NCBI GenBank assembly: GCA_030147065.1
Contig: JASLAP010000750.1
Span: 1 to 19,657 of the forward strand
Direction of reading: 5' to 3'
DNA from: Pseudonocardia sp.
Lineage (GTDB): Bacteria > Actinomycetota > Actinomycetes > Mycobacteriales > Pseudonocardiaceae
Length of the DNA stretch: 19,657 nt
Shown: piece after piece, positions 1-7,187 of the stretch
Layout of the letters: every line of letters begins with the position of its first letter
Position numbering within the stretch: position 1 is the first letter of the stretch
Program-made: the position numbers and the translations under genes
Notes under the pieces: generated by a model
What the model was told of the DNA's origin: nothing
The model's input: only the letters and a program-made list of their open reading frames with translations
Databases searched by the model: none

Positions 1-708
1 CCTCGTCGTCGGCCACAGCGGCACCGCGATCGCTCCGGCGCGGTTCCGCGAGCTGTTCCCGGCACTCCGCTCGATGGTCTGGCTCGACACTCCCGGCGCC
101 CCGCCCGGCGCGCGGCCGGTGGTGGAAGCTCTGCACGACACTACTTCGCGGCGCACGGCTACAAGTGGCTCCTGGGCCCGCGCGGCGCCGCCTGGCTGGT
201 CACCAGACCGGACCGGATCGATGAGCTGGAACCCCTCGCCCCCAGCTGGAGATCGACGGTCCCACCGCACGACTACTTCGGCGGCCCCGCCCACCTCGCC
301 GCCGACGCGGGGCGATGTGACGCGTCCCCGGCCTGGTTCTCCTGGATCGGTGCCGCCGAGGCCCTGGAACTGTTCGGCGCACTGGACACCGGCCACGTCG
401 AACGGCACTGCCTCGGCCTCGCCCGGACCATGACCGAGCAGGCGCAGGCGATCGGCCTGCGCCGGGTGACGGACGGACCGGCGTCCCACATCGCCGTGTT
501 CCACAGCGACCAGGCCGGGACAATCGCCGAGCGGCTGCGCGGATCCCGGGTACGCGCCACCGCCTGGGGCGACCGGGTCCGCTTCGGCTTCCACTACTTC
601 AACAACGAAGACGACATCGCTGCCACCATCCGCACTCAGCTGACCTCGGCATTCAACACGTACCCGGCACAGACCCGATCGTGGGCGATGGGAGAAGGGC
701 GCAGATGA
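1..708 (+). pseudogene. PLP-dependent class V aminotransferase, internally deleted (5' end off window)
   Basis: Two parts of one class V aminotransferase (isopenicillin-N epimerase/cysteine desulfurase-like) lie in different frames. The first, in the frame beginning at base 2, carries an N-terminal signature (FRELFPALRS, VWLDTPG, PGARPVVEAL) and runs to about base 138. From about base 139 the next frame reads HYFAAHGYKWLLGPRG, the segment around the PLP-binding lysine, then WFSWIGA and a GFHYFN region near the C terminus, ending at 706-708. The family is usually about 360 residues, so roughly 140-150 residues that normally separate the two blocks are missing and the junction is out of frame. 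The lysine motif survives, but the product cannot be made as one chain. The start lies upstream of the window. The last base pairs form an ATGA overlap with the following acetyltransferase gene, so the two were probably one operon. The deletion is seen directly; the family name is from motif recognition. Confidence 0.8.
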
Positions 709-1220
709 GCGACATACGCCAGGCCTGCCAGGCCGACCACCAGAGGTTGGTCGCGTGCATCCGGACGTGGTGGAGCGGGTCCCGCACCCCCGAACAGGCC
801 CGCGAGCTGTCCCTGCTGCTCCCCAGACTGTTCCTGCAGCATTTCGCCGGGACGAGCCTCGTGCTGGAAGGGCCCGAGGGGGTCGAGGGCTTCCTGGTCG
901 GGTTCCATTCCTGTGATCGCCCGGACGAGGCCTACATCCACTTCGTCGGAGTGCACCCGGAACGCCGGGGAGAAGGTGTGGCCCGCCGGCTCTACGCACG
1001 CTTCTTCGCAGATGCTCGGGCGGCAGGCCGCCGACAGGTACGGGCCATCACCTCCCCCGACAACACCGCGTCGATCGCCTTTCACCGTGCCCTGGGCTTC
1101 GAGGCGGAGCCGGGCGACCGGGACGTCGAGGGGACTCCCGTGCACACCGATTACGACGGGCCAGGCCATGATCGCGTGAGTTTCCGGTTGGTGATGTCGA
1201 CCGGCTGGACGCCTACGTGA
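705..1220 (+). CDS. GNAT-family N-acetyltransferase
   Basis: A 171-residue protein of the GNAT fold, which transfers an acetyl group from acetyl-CoA to an amine. The acetyl-CoA binding motif A is clear around residues 85-100 (VHPERRGEGVARRLY, fitting the R/Q-x-x-G-x-G/A pattern), followed by the motif B region (SPDNTASIAFHRALGF) typical of the family. The start at 705 is preferred over an ATG at 681 because GGAGAAGG sits six bases upstream at 691-698 and because the start overlaps the stop of the broken aminotransferase in an ATGA. The substrate is not predictable from sequence. Since the upstream gene is a pseudogene, translation now relies on its own ribosome binding site or on ribosomes finishing the remnant. 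The gene looks intact and is followed by a hairpin at 1278-1303. Confidence 0.85.
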   Translation: MSDIRQACQADHQRLVACIRTWWSGSRTPEQARELSLLLPRLFLQHFAGTSLVLEGPEGVEGFLVGFHSCDRPDEAYIHFVGVHPERRGEGVARRLYARFFADARAAGRRQVRAITSPDNTASIAFHRALGFEAEPGDRDVEGTPVHTDYDGPGHDRVSFRLVMSTGWTPT

Positions 1221-1277
1221 AGCCGACGCAGCGGGTGACCCACCTGACCTACGCAGTCCGGGAGCGGCGACCGTCTC

Positions 1278-1303
1278 GACCTCAGCGCTCCCCCGCCGAG
1301 GTC
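1278..1303. terminator. Bidirectional hairpin terminator between GNAT (+) and MarR (-)
   Basis: GACCTC (1278-1283) pairs with GAGGTC (1298-1303); after one A-C mismatch GCG pairs with CGC, leaving a six-base loop. It lies between two converging stop codons and has no U-tract, as is common in actinobacteria. Confidence 0.5.
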
Positions 1304-1333
1304 AGCAGCGGAGCCGTCGACCGCCCGCAGTTG

Positions 1334-1786
1334 TCAGGCCGTCAGCTCGGATGACGCGGCGGGGGCCTTGGACGTCTGGCGGATCAACAGGTCGGCCACG
1401 GTCATGAACCCCGCCAGGACGGCGGGGTCGAGGTCGCCGAACAGGGCGTGCGCGGCGCGCTGGCGGTTGGTGGCCATCCAGGCCGCGGTCTCCTGACCGG
1501 CGTCGGTGAGGCTGAGCAGGGTGGCGCGCCGGTCGGTCGGGTGCGGTCCGCGGCTGACCCATCCCTGCTGTTCAAGCGAGTCGACCAGCGAGGTGACGTG
1601 GCGTGGGGTGCAGCGCAGCAGTTGGGCGAGTTCGCGCTGGACCAGCGGCCGGCCGTGCTGGTGGATCGTCAACAGGGCCTCGGCCCGCGCCGTGGTCAGG
1701 CCCCGTTCGGTGAGCGCGTGCCGCATCACCTCCTCGACGTGCGCGGCGAGCTCGAAGGCCTTGTCCAGAACGGTCACCGGATCCAC
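1334..1786 (-). CDS. MarR-family transcriptional regulator
   Basis: A 150-residue winged-helix repressor of the MarR family. The recognition region is visible as TTARAEALLTIHQHG, then VQRELAQLLRCTPRHVTSLVDSL (helix-turn-helix, about residues 50-72) and the wing GPHPTDRRATLLSLTDAG, with helical dimerisation segments at both ends. The start is a GTG: the codon immediately upstream in frame is TGA, so no longer protein is possible. MarR proteins bind palindromic operators as dimers and release DNA on binding phenolic or other small ligands or on oxidation. This one has a single cysteine (LLRCTP) in the DNA-binding domain, so an oxidation switch is possible but unproven. It is divergent from the P450-methyltransferase operon, which is the most likely target. 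The ligand is unknown. Confidence 0.88.
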   Translation of the reverse strand: MDPVTVLDKAFELAAHVEEVMRHALTERGLTTARAEALLTIHQHGRPLVQRELAQLLRCTPRHVTSLVDSLEQQGWVSRGPHPTDRRATLLSLTDAGQETAAWMATNRQRAAHALFGDLDPAVLAGFMTVADLLIRQTSKAPAASSELTA

Positions 1787-1871
1787 TCATCGAACCTACT
1801 ACACAGTGCAGGGTGGGATCGTGAGACTGAGTATTGATGAATAAGGTACATGATGTGTAGCGTTCGCTGCC
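1787..1871. promoter_or_regulatory. Divergent MarR/P450 control region with candidate operators
   Basis: An 85-base AT-richer gap in very GC-rich surroundings. It holds a 12-base near-palindrome, TATTGATGAATA (1832-1843, 5 of 6 pairs), and a more widely spaced inverted repeat CTACACA (1799-1805)/TGTGTAG (1854-1860). Both are plausible MarR dimer sites overlapping both promoters. No confident -35/-10 pair was found. Confidence 0.4.
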
Positions 1872-3065
1872 ATGACGGCTCAGGCACCCCTGCAACGGGA
1901 CGACAGAAAGGTCCGGCGGACCCGGACACCGGCGGGTGACCCGGCCTGGTTGGTGACCGACTACGACCTGGTCCGCCTGCTGCTCACCGACCGCCGGCTG
2001 GTCCGATCACATCCCGATCCCGAACGGGCATCGCGGTACTCCGAGTCGATGATCTTCGGCAGAGCGCAGCCGGCGTCGCCGACCGAGGCCGCAGACCACG
2101 CGCGGATGCGGCGGCTGCTGTCCCCGTGGTTCGCCGCACGTCGCCTGGAGGTCATGCGCCCGCGGGTTCAGCAGCTGGTCGACGGACTGCTCGACGACCT
2201 CGCCGACGCGAGCCGGCCGGTGGACTTCCACGAGGCGGTGTCGTTCCCGCTGCCGGCGCTGGTGATCTGCGAGCTGCTCGGCGTCCCCTACGCCGACCGG
2301 GAGGACTTCCGCCGCTGGTCCGACGACGCCGCGGACATGACCGACCAGGACCGCTCCCTGGCCGGGCTCGCCGCGCTGTGGCAGTACCTCACCGAGCTGG
2401 TCACCACCAAGCTCGACGACCCCGGGGACGACGTGCTGACCGGGCTGGTCCAGGCCCACCGCGCCGACCCCGACGGGCTGTCCCTCGACGGGGTCGCACA
2501 ACTCGGCGCCGGGCTGCTGTTCGCCGGCCACGAGACCACCGTCGCCGCCATCGACACCGGCGTGGTCCTGCTGGCCACCCACCCCGACCAACGCGACGCG
2601 CTCGCCGCCGACCCCGCCCTCATCGCGCCCGCCGTGGAGGAGATCCTCCGCTCGGCCCTCCCGACCACGGGACGGCGCACGTCGCCGACCGACTCCGGTT
2701 CGTCCGGGGACGACCGCGACAGCGGGTTGGCCCGGTGGGCGAACGCCGACATCGACCTCGACGGGGTCACGATCCCCGCCGGGGACCTGGTGATGCTGGG
2801 GCTGCAGCAGGCCAACGAGAGCCCCGGAGTGGTCGGTGATCGCGCCGGGTTCCACATCGCCCGCGACCCCAACCCGCACTTGACCTTCGGCCACGGCCCG
2901 CACTTCTGCATCGGCGCCCCGCTGGCCCGCCTGGAGCTGCAGGTGCTGTTCACCGCGCTGCTCGACCGGTTCCCCACCCTGTCCCTGGCCGTTCCCGTCG
3001 GGCAGCTGCACACCCGCAGCGAGCTGCTCACCGGCGGCCTGACCGCGCTGCCGGTGACGTGGTGA
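1872..3065 (+). CDS. Cytochrome P450
   Basis: A 397-residue soluble bacterial P450, a haem-thiolate monooxygenase needing separate ferredoxin and reductase partners, none of which is encoded here. Hallmarks are the I-helix oxygen-activation motif AGHETT (residues 218-223), the K-helix ExxR (E257 to R260) and the haem-binding loop FGHGPHFCIG (339-348) with axial thiolate Cys346. The length is normal for class I bacterial P450s. An oddity is a hydrophilic stretch of about 16-19 residues rich in Ser, Asp and Gly (about 271-288) between the K helix and the beta strand where relatives go directly from RR-A to the DIDLDGV strand. The ATG start is the first in frame; no strong ribosome binding site is seen. 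It overlaps the methyltransferase by GTGA, implying coupled translation and possibly sequential oxidation then methylation. The substrate is unknown. Confidence 0.93.
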   Translation: MTAQAPLQRDDRKVRRTRTPAGDPAWLVTDYDLVRLLLTDRRLVRSHPDPERASRYSESMIFGRAQPASPTEAADHARMRRLLSPWFAARRLEVMRPRVQQLVDGLLDDLADASRPVDFHEAVSFPLPALVICELLGVPYADREDFRRWSDDAADMTDQDRSLAGLAALWQYLTELVTTKLDDPGDDVLTGLVQAHRADPDGLSLDGVAQLGAGLLFAGHETTVAAIDTGVVLLATHPDQRDALAADPALIAPAVEEILRSALPTTGRRTSPTDSGSSGDDRDSGLARWANADIDLDGVTIPAGDLVMLGLQQANESPGVVGDRAGFHIARDPNPHLTFGHGPHFCIGAPLARLELQVLFTALLDRFPTLSLAVPVGQLHTRSELLTGGLTALPVTW

Positions 3066-3769
3066 CCCCGCCACAACCGGACCCCGGACCCGCCCGCAGC
3101 GACGTCCCGCCGGCGCGGGCGTTCCGGTCGCGCCCCTGGTTCAGCCGCTTCTACGCCCGGATCAGCCCCCGCATGGACGCCGAAGGCATGGCCGCGCTGC
3201 GCCAGGAGCTGCTCGCCGACCTCGCCGGGCACGTGGTCGAGATCGGCGCCGGCAACGGCCGCAACTTCGCCCACTACCCGCCCGCCGTCACCGGCGTGGA
3301 CGCGGTCGAACCCGAACCGCTCCTGCGCGAGCTGGGGACGCGCGCAGCCGACGACGCGCCGGTGCCGATCACCGTGCGCCCCGGCACCGCCGAACACCTG
3401 CCCCTACCGGACGCCGGCGCCGACGCGGTGGTGCTGTGCCTGGTGATGTGCTCGCTGCCCGACCTCCCCGCCGCCCTCGCCGAAGTCCGCCGGGTGCTGC
3501 GTCCGGGCGGCACGGTGCACTTCCTCGAGCACACCGTGGCCGACACCCCCGGCCTGCGCGCCGTGCAGCGGGTCCTCGACGCCACCGTGTGGCCGCGGTT
3601 GTGCGGGGGTTGCCACACCGCCACTGATCCGGTGGCGGCGATTGCCGAGGCCGGGTTCACCATCACGGGGCTTCGCCATCAGCGCTTCCCGGACGCGAGG
3701 TTCACCCAGCCGACGACGCCCCACGTCCTCGGTCGCGCCCACCACCGGCGGTCCGAGGGCGCACCGTGA
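3062..3769 (+). CDS. Class I SAM-dependent methyltransferase, METTL7 (thiol methyltransferase)-like
   Basis: A Rossmann-fold methyltransferase of about 235 residues. SAM-binding motif I is VVEIGAGNGRNF (about residues 58-69), with motif post-I acidic residues at VDAVEPE. The C-terminal half closely follows what I recall of the METTL7/TMT1 family: LCLVMCSLPD, EVRRVLRPGGTVHFLEH, a GGCHT segment and a PHVLGRA ending. Human METTL7 proteins methylate alkyl thiols and hydrogen sulfide, so a thiol or sulfide substrate is a reasonable but unproven guess, and it fits the sulfur-handling genes next door. Many annotations would simply say Methyltransf_11. The start is taken as the GTG at 3062, which overlaps the P450 stop as GTGA; an in-frame GTG at 3059 is equally possible. 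Unlike human METTL7 there is no evident N-terminal membrane helix. Confidence 0.82.
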   Translation: MTPPQPDPGPARSDVPPARAFRSRPWFSRFYARISPRMDAEGMAALRQELLADLAGHVVEIGAGNGRNFAHYPPAVTGVDAVEPEPLLRELGTRAADDAPVPITVRPGTAEHLPLPDAGADAVVLCLVMCSLPDLPAALAEVRRVLRPGGTVHFLEHTVADTPGLRAVQRVLDATVWPRLCGGCHTATDPVAAIAEAGFTITGLRHQRFPDARFTQPTTPHVLGRAHHRRSEGAP

Positions 3770-3778
3770 TCGGTCACG
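3765..3778. terminator. Small hairpin made of two facing stop codons
   Basis: CGTGA (3765-3769) pairs with TCACG (3774-3778) across a TCGG tetraloop. The methyltransferase stop (3767-3769) and the stop of the convergent ArsR-rhodanese gene (3774-3776) pair with each other. The stem is short, so termination activity is uncertain. Confidence 0.3.
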
Positions 3779-4445
3779 ACGCGGTGGCGACGGGCTGGCC
3801 GGCCAGGCGCCATTCGAGCATGCCGTCGGTCAGGCGTGCCGCGGGCCGGCCCGCAGCGGTGAGGAGCCGGACCGCCTCGTGGGCGAACACGCAGTAGGCG
3901 CCGCGGCAGTAGGCCACCACCTCGGCGTCCTGCGGTAGCTCGGCCAGCCTCTCGGACAGCTCGTCGATGGGGATGGAGACCGCGCCGGGGATGTGGCCCG
4001 CCGCGAACTCCGACTCCGGACGCACGTCGAGCACCACGATCTCGCCGGCCCGGGCCCGCCGGAGCAGCTCCTCGCGGCCGATCTGCTCGGTGTCCTCACC
4101 GCCCGCGGTCCCCAGGTAGCGGGTCCGGGCCACGTCGACGTCCGGCACATGCGCCGCGGCGACCGTGCGCAGCTGCAGGTAGAGCGCGGCGACGTCGACA
4201 TCGGCGAGCCGGTAGCGGATCGTCGTGCCCTCCCGGCTGGTCGCGACCAGCCCGGCCTGCTTCAACGTCTGCAGGTGCGCTGAGGCGGTCGTCATCCCCA
4301 GCCCGGCCACGGCGGCCAGGTCGGCGACGCTGCGCGGCCCCTGGGCGAGCAGGTCGAGCAGTTCAAGGCGCTTGCCGCTGCCCAGCGCCTTGCCCACCCG
4401 GGCCAGCTGCTCGAACAGCTCGGCCTTGCGGGCCGGATCCGCCAT
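3774..4445 (-). CDS. ArsR-family regulator fused to a rhodanese domain
   Basis: A 223-residue fusion. Residues 14-100 form an ArsR/SmtB winged helix (VADLAAVAGLGMTTASAHLQTLKQAGLV, then a REGTTIRYRL wing). Residues about 121-220 form a single rhodanese domain (VVLDVRPESEFAAGHIPGAVSIP) with the active-site loop CRGAYC, placing catalytic Cys180 and a second Cys185. The start is the ATG at 4445 because GGAGG (4451-4455) lies five bases upstream; an upstream in-frame ATG at 4526 would overlap the divergent gene. The DNA-binding half contains no cysteine at all, so it cannot use the cysteine pair of SqrR/BigR persulfide sensors or an ArsR metal site of Cys. The inferred mode is that the rhodanese cysteines take up sulfane sulfur and change DNA binding. 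It is divergent from the MBL-rhodanese/MFS operon, the likely regulon. Confidence 0.88.
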   Translation of the reverse strand: MADPARKAELFEQLARVGKALGSGKRLELLDLLAQGPRSVADLAAVAGLGMTTASAHLQTLKQAGLVATSREGTTIRYRLADVDVAALYLQLRTVAAAHVPDVDVARTRYLGTAGGEDTEQIGREELLRRARAGEIVVLDVRPESEFAAGHIPGAVSIPIDELSERLAELPQDAEVVAYCRGAYCVFAHEAVRLLTAAGRPAARLTDGMLEWRLAGQPVATAS

Positions 4446-4524
4446 CGCTTCCTCCAATAATCTATGGAACAGTGTAGGAGAAGGTCGGGTAGGGCGCCAG
4501 ACCGGCGATCGACGAGGGGTCAGC
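4446..4524. promoter_or_regulatory. Divergent control region, ArsR-rhodanese / MBL-rhodanese operon
   Basis: A short AT-rich island (4453-4475) in GC-rich DNA contains TCCA-N8-TGGA (4453-4468), the best candidate for an ArsR half-site pair; it overlaps the ribosome binding site of the regulator. A ribosome binding site GAGGGG (4514-4519) precedes the ATG at 4525. Promoter hexamers could not be assigned with confidence. Confidence 0.35.
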
Positions 4525-5901
4525 ATGGGTCACACCGCGGTGGAGATGACCGCTCTGGTCGACGAAGGCCTGGGCAACTCCTGCTACCTCGTCGACCTCG
4601 GCGACGGATCCGCCCTGGTCGTCGACCCGCCGCGGGATCTGCGTGCCGTGCGGGCCGCCGCGCAGCGAGCCGGGCTGCGGATCCGCTTCGCCGCCGACAC
4701 CCACCTGCACGCGGACTTCCTGTCCGGAGCGGTGCAGCTCGCCCACGACGAGGGCGCGGCCGTGCTCGCCTCGACCGCGGGCCGCCGCCGGTTCGACCAC
4801 CGCGGTCTGGACGACGGCGACCAGGTCGACCTCGGCGGACTGACCCTGACCGCCATCGGGACCCCCGGCCACACCGACGAGCACCTGTCCTTCCTGCTGA
4901 CCGACGGCGGCCGTGCAGCCGGGGTGTTCACCGGCGGCTCGCTGATCGTGGGCTCCGCCGCGCGCACCGATCTGCTCGGCGCCGACCGCACCGAGGAGCT
5001 GGCCCGGGCCCAGTTCCGCTCGCTGCAGCGGCTGTCCGCGCTCGCCCCCGGGACGGCGGTGTGGCCCACGCACGGGGCCGGCTCGTTCTGCTCGGCCCCG
5101 CCCGGAACGGCGCGGACGTCCACCATCGGACGTGAGCTGGCGACCAACCCGCTGCTGGGCATCGACGACGAGGACCGGTTCGTCGAGCAGTTGCTCGGCT
5201 CGCTCGGCAGCTACCCGCCCTACTTCCGGCGCCTGGCCGAGGTCAACCGGCGCGGGCCCGCGGTGCTCGACGCCGCCTCGGCCGGGCGGCTCGCGCAGCT
5301 CCCGGTGTCCGCGGTGCAGCGGCTGCTCGGCGAGGGGGCGCTGGTCGTCGACGCCCGCCCCGTGCGCGACTACGCCCGAGCACACATCCGGGGTGCGGTG
5401 TCGATCCCGCTGCGCGCGCAGTTCGCCACCTGGCTGGGATGGCTGGTGCCCGCCGACGCCGCCGTCGTCGTCGTGCGCAACTCCGACCAGGACCTCGCCG
5501 ATCTCGTCTGGCAGGCCCTCACCATCGGCGTCGACCACCTCGCCGGTGAGCTCGCGGGCGGTTTCGATGCGTGGACCGCGGCCGGTCTGCCCACCGCCGG
5601 TGTCGACCTGGTCGGTCCCGGGCAGATCGACCCGCGCCACCGCGTGCTCGACATCCGCCAGGACCCCGAGTACGCCGAGGGGCACCTGCCCGGCGCCGTG
5701 CACGTCGAACTCGGCTCGCTCACCCACGCCGCTGCCGAACTGCCGGACACCCCGACCGTGGTGATGTGCGGGCACGGGGAACGCGCCGCCGGCGCCGCCA
5801 GCCTCCTCGAACGCGCCGGGCACCACGACCTGGCCGTGCTCGACGGCGGGCCCGGCGACTGGGCCGACGCCACCGGGCACCACCTGGTCACCGGACCGTG
5901 A
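4525..5901 (+). CDS. MBL-fold hydrolase with two rhodanese domains (persulfide dioxygenase-like)
   Basis: A 458-residue protein resembling persulfide dioxygenase-rhodanese fusions (ETHE1/CstB-like). The metallo-beta-lactamase part (about 1-245) has THLHAD (His60, His62, Asp64), TPGHTDEH (His116) and PTHG (His183). Two rhodanese-like domains follow (about 265-355 and 365-455). The first has no catalytic cysteine: the loop reads VVRNSDQD around residues 317-323. The second has MCGHGERA with Cys415 and looks active. In ETHE1 relatives an FTGD motif supplies an iron-ligand Asp; here it is FTGG, with Gly138 in that position. So either the iron site uses other ligands or the enzyme differs chemically. 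Expected chemistry would be oxidation of glutathione or mycothiol persulfide to sulfite, but given Gly138 that is only an inference. It is the first gene of a tightly overlapping operon with two MFS transporters. Confidence 0.85.
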   Translation: MGHTAVEMTALVDEGLGNSCYLVDLGDGSALVVDPPRDLRAVRAAAQRAGLRIRFAADTHLHADFLSGAVQLAHDEGAAVLASTAGRRRFDHRGLDDGDQVDLGGLTLTAIGTPGHTDEHLSFLLTDGGRAAGVFTGGSLIVGSAARTDLLGADRTEELARAQFRSLQRLSALAPGTAVWPTHGAGSFCSAPPGTARTSTIGRELATNPLLGIDDEDRFVEQLLGSLGSYPPYFRRLAEVNRRGPAVLDAASAGRLAQLPVSAVQRLLGEGALVVDARPVRDYARAHIRGAVSIPLRAQFATWLGWLVPADAAVVVVRNSDQDLADLVWQALTIGVDHLAGELAGGFDAWTAAGLPTAGVDLVGPGQIDPRHRVLDIRQDPEYAEGHLPGAVHVELGSLTHAAAELPDTPTVVMCGHGERAAGAASLLERAGHHDLAVLDGGPGDWADATGHHLVTGP

Positions 5902-7187
5902 GCACCCCGGCCACCCCCACGCCGCGGCTGGGACTGCGCCAGAACCTCGCCCAGTTCGTGCTGCTCGTCGCGGTCAACGCCCTGGTCGGCGGCATGTACG
6001 GGCAGGAACGCGTGGTCCTGCCGCTGCTGGCCCGCGACGAGTTCGGCCTCACCGCCTACACCGGCGTGCTGACCTTCATCCTCGCCTTCGGCGCCACCAA
6101 GGCGATCGCGAACTACGCCGCCGGCACCCTGTCCGACCGCTACGGCCGCAAACCCGTCCTGGTCGCCGGCTGGCTGATCGCGCTGCCGGTCCCGCTGCTG
6201 TTGATCTGGGCGCCCAGCTGGGGGTGGGTCATCGCCGCCAACGTGCTGCTCGGCCTCAACCAGGGCCTGACCTGGTCGACGACCGTCGTCATGAAGATCG
6301 ACCTCGTCGGGCCGTCGCGGCGCGGGCTGGCCATGGGCCTCAACGAGGCCGCCGGCTACGTCGCCGTCGCCGCGACCGCGATGGCCACCGGCTACATCGC
6401 CGCCCGCCACGGGCTGCGACCCGAACCGTTCTACCTCGGCATCGCCTTCGCCGCCCTCGGACTCGGCCTGTCGACCCTGGTCGTGCGCGAAACCCGCGAC
6501 CACGCCCGCCTGGAAGCCGCCTCCCACACCGGGCGCGCGGACGGGCGGCACGCCCACCTGCACGCCGGGCTCACCGACCGGGAGATCCTGGCGCAGACCA
6601 GCTACCGCGAACCCGCGCTGTCCGCGGCCAGCCACGCCGGCATGGTCAACAACCTGATGGACGGGCTGGCCTGGGGCCTGCTCCCACTGCTGTTCGCCGG
6701 CGCCGGACTCCCCATCGCCCAGGTCGGTCTGCTCGCCGCGCTCTACCCCGCCGTGTGGGGGTTCGGCCAGCTGCTCACCGGCGCGCTGTCCGACCGCACC
6801 GGCCGCAAACCGCTCATCGTCGGCGGCCAGCTCCTGCAGGGCCTCGCCCTCGCCCTCATCGCCCTCGGTGGGACCTTCCCGGTGTGGGCGGTGGCCGTGG
6901 TGCTGCTCGGTGCCGGCACTGCGCTGGTCTACCCGACCCTGCTGGCCACCATCGGCGACGTCGCCCACCCCGCCTGGCGAGCCCGCGCGGTAGGGGTCTA
7001 CCGGCTCTGGCGCGACGGCGGGTTCGTCGTCGGTGCCCTGGTCGCCGGGCTCATCGCCGACGCCTACGGCCTCGACGCCGCGGTCTGGGCCGTCGCCGCC
7101 CTCACCACCGCCTCGGGCGTCGCCGTCGCCACCCGCATGTACGAGACCCACGACGTCCGGGCGACACGGCCAGGGAGTTCGCAGTGA
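5898..7187 (+). CDS. MFS transporter 1
   Basis: A 429-residue polytopic membrane protein with about 12 predicted helices. The MFS loop 2-3 signature appears in both halves (GTLSDRYGRKP and GALSDRTGRKP), showing the usual internal duplication. The central cytoplasmic loop carries a histidine cluster (His210, His218, His220, His222), which could bind a metal or simply be a polar linker. The start is a GTG that overlaps the stop of the MBL-rhodanese gene as GTGA; the same arrangement links it to the next gene. By context it probably exports or imports a sulfur- or metalloid-related compound under control of the ArsR-rhodanese regulator; the sequence alone does not fix the substrate. No truncation is seen. 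Confidence 0.88.
   Translation: MSTPATPTPRLGLRQNLAQFVLLVAVNALVGGMYGQERVVLPLLARDEFGLTAYTGVLTFILAFGATKAIANYAAGTLSDRYGRKPVLVAGWLIALPVPLLLIWAPSWGWVIAANVLLGLNQGLTWSTTVVMKIDLVGPSRRGLAMGLNEAAGYVAVAATAMATGYIAARHGLRPEPFYLGIAFAALGLGLSTLVVRETRDHARLEAASHTGRADGRHAHLHAGLTDREILAQTSYREPALSAASHAGMVNNLMDGLAWGLLPLLFAGAGLPIAQVGLLAALYPAVWGFGQLLTGALSDRTGRKPLIVGGQLLQGLALALIALGGTFPVWAVAVVLLGAGTALVYPTLLATIGDVAHPAWRARAVGVYRLWRDGGFVVGALVAGLIADAYGLDAAVWAVAALTTASGVAVATRMYETHDVRATRPGSSQ

Noticed and set aside
2007..3074. Long minus-strand ORF opposite the P450
   Set aside because: Its frame is the shadow of the P450 in GC-rich DNA; the product is a Gly/Val/Gln-rich string without domains.
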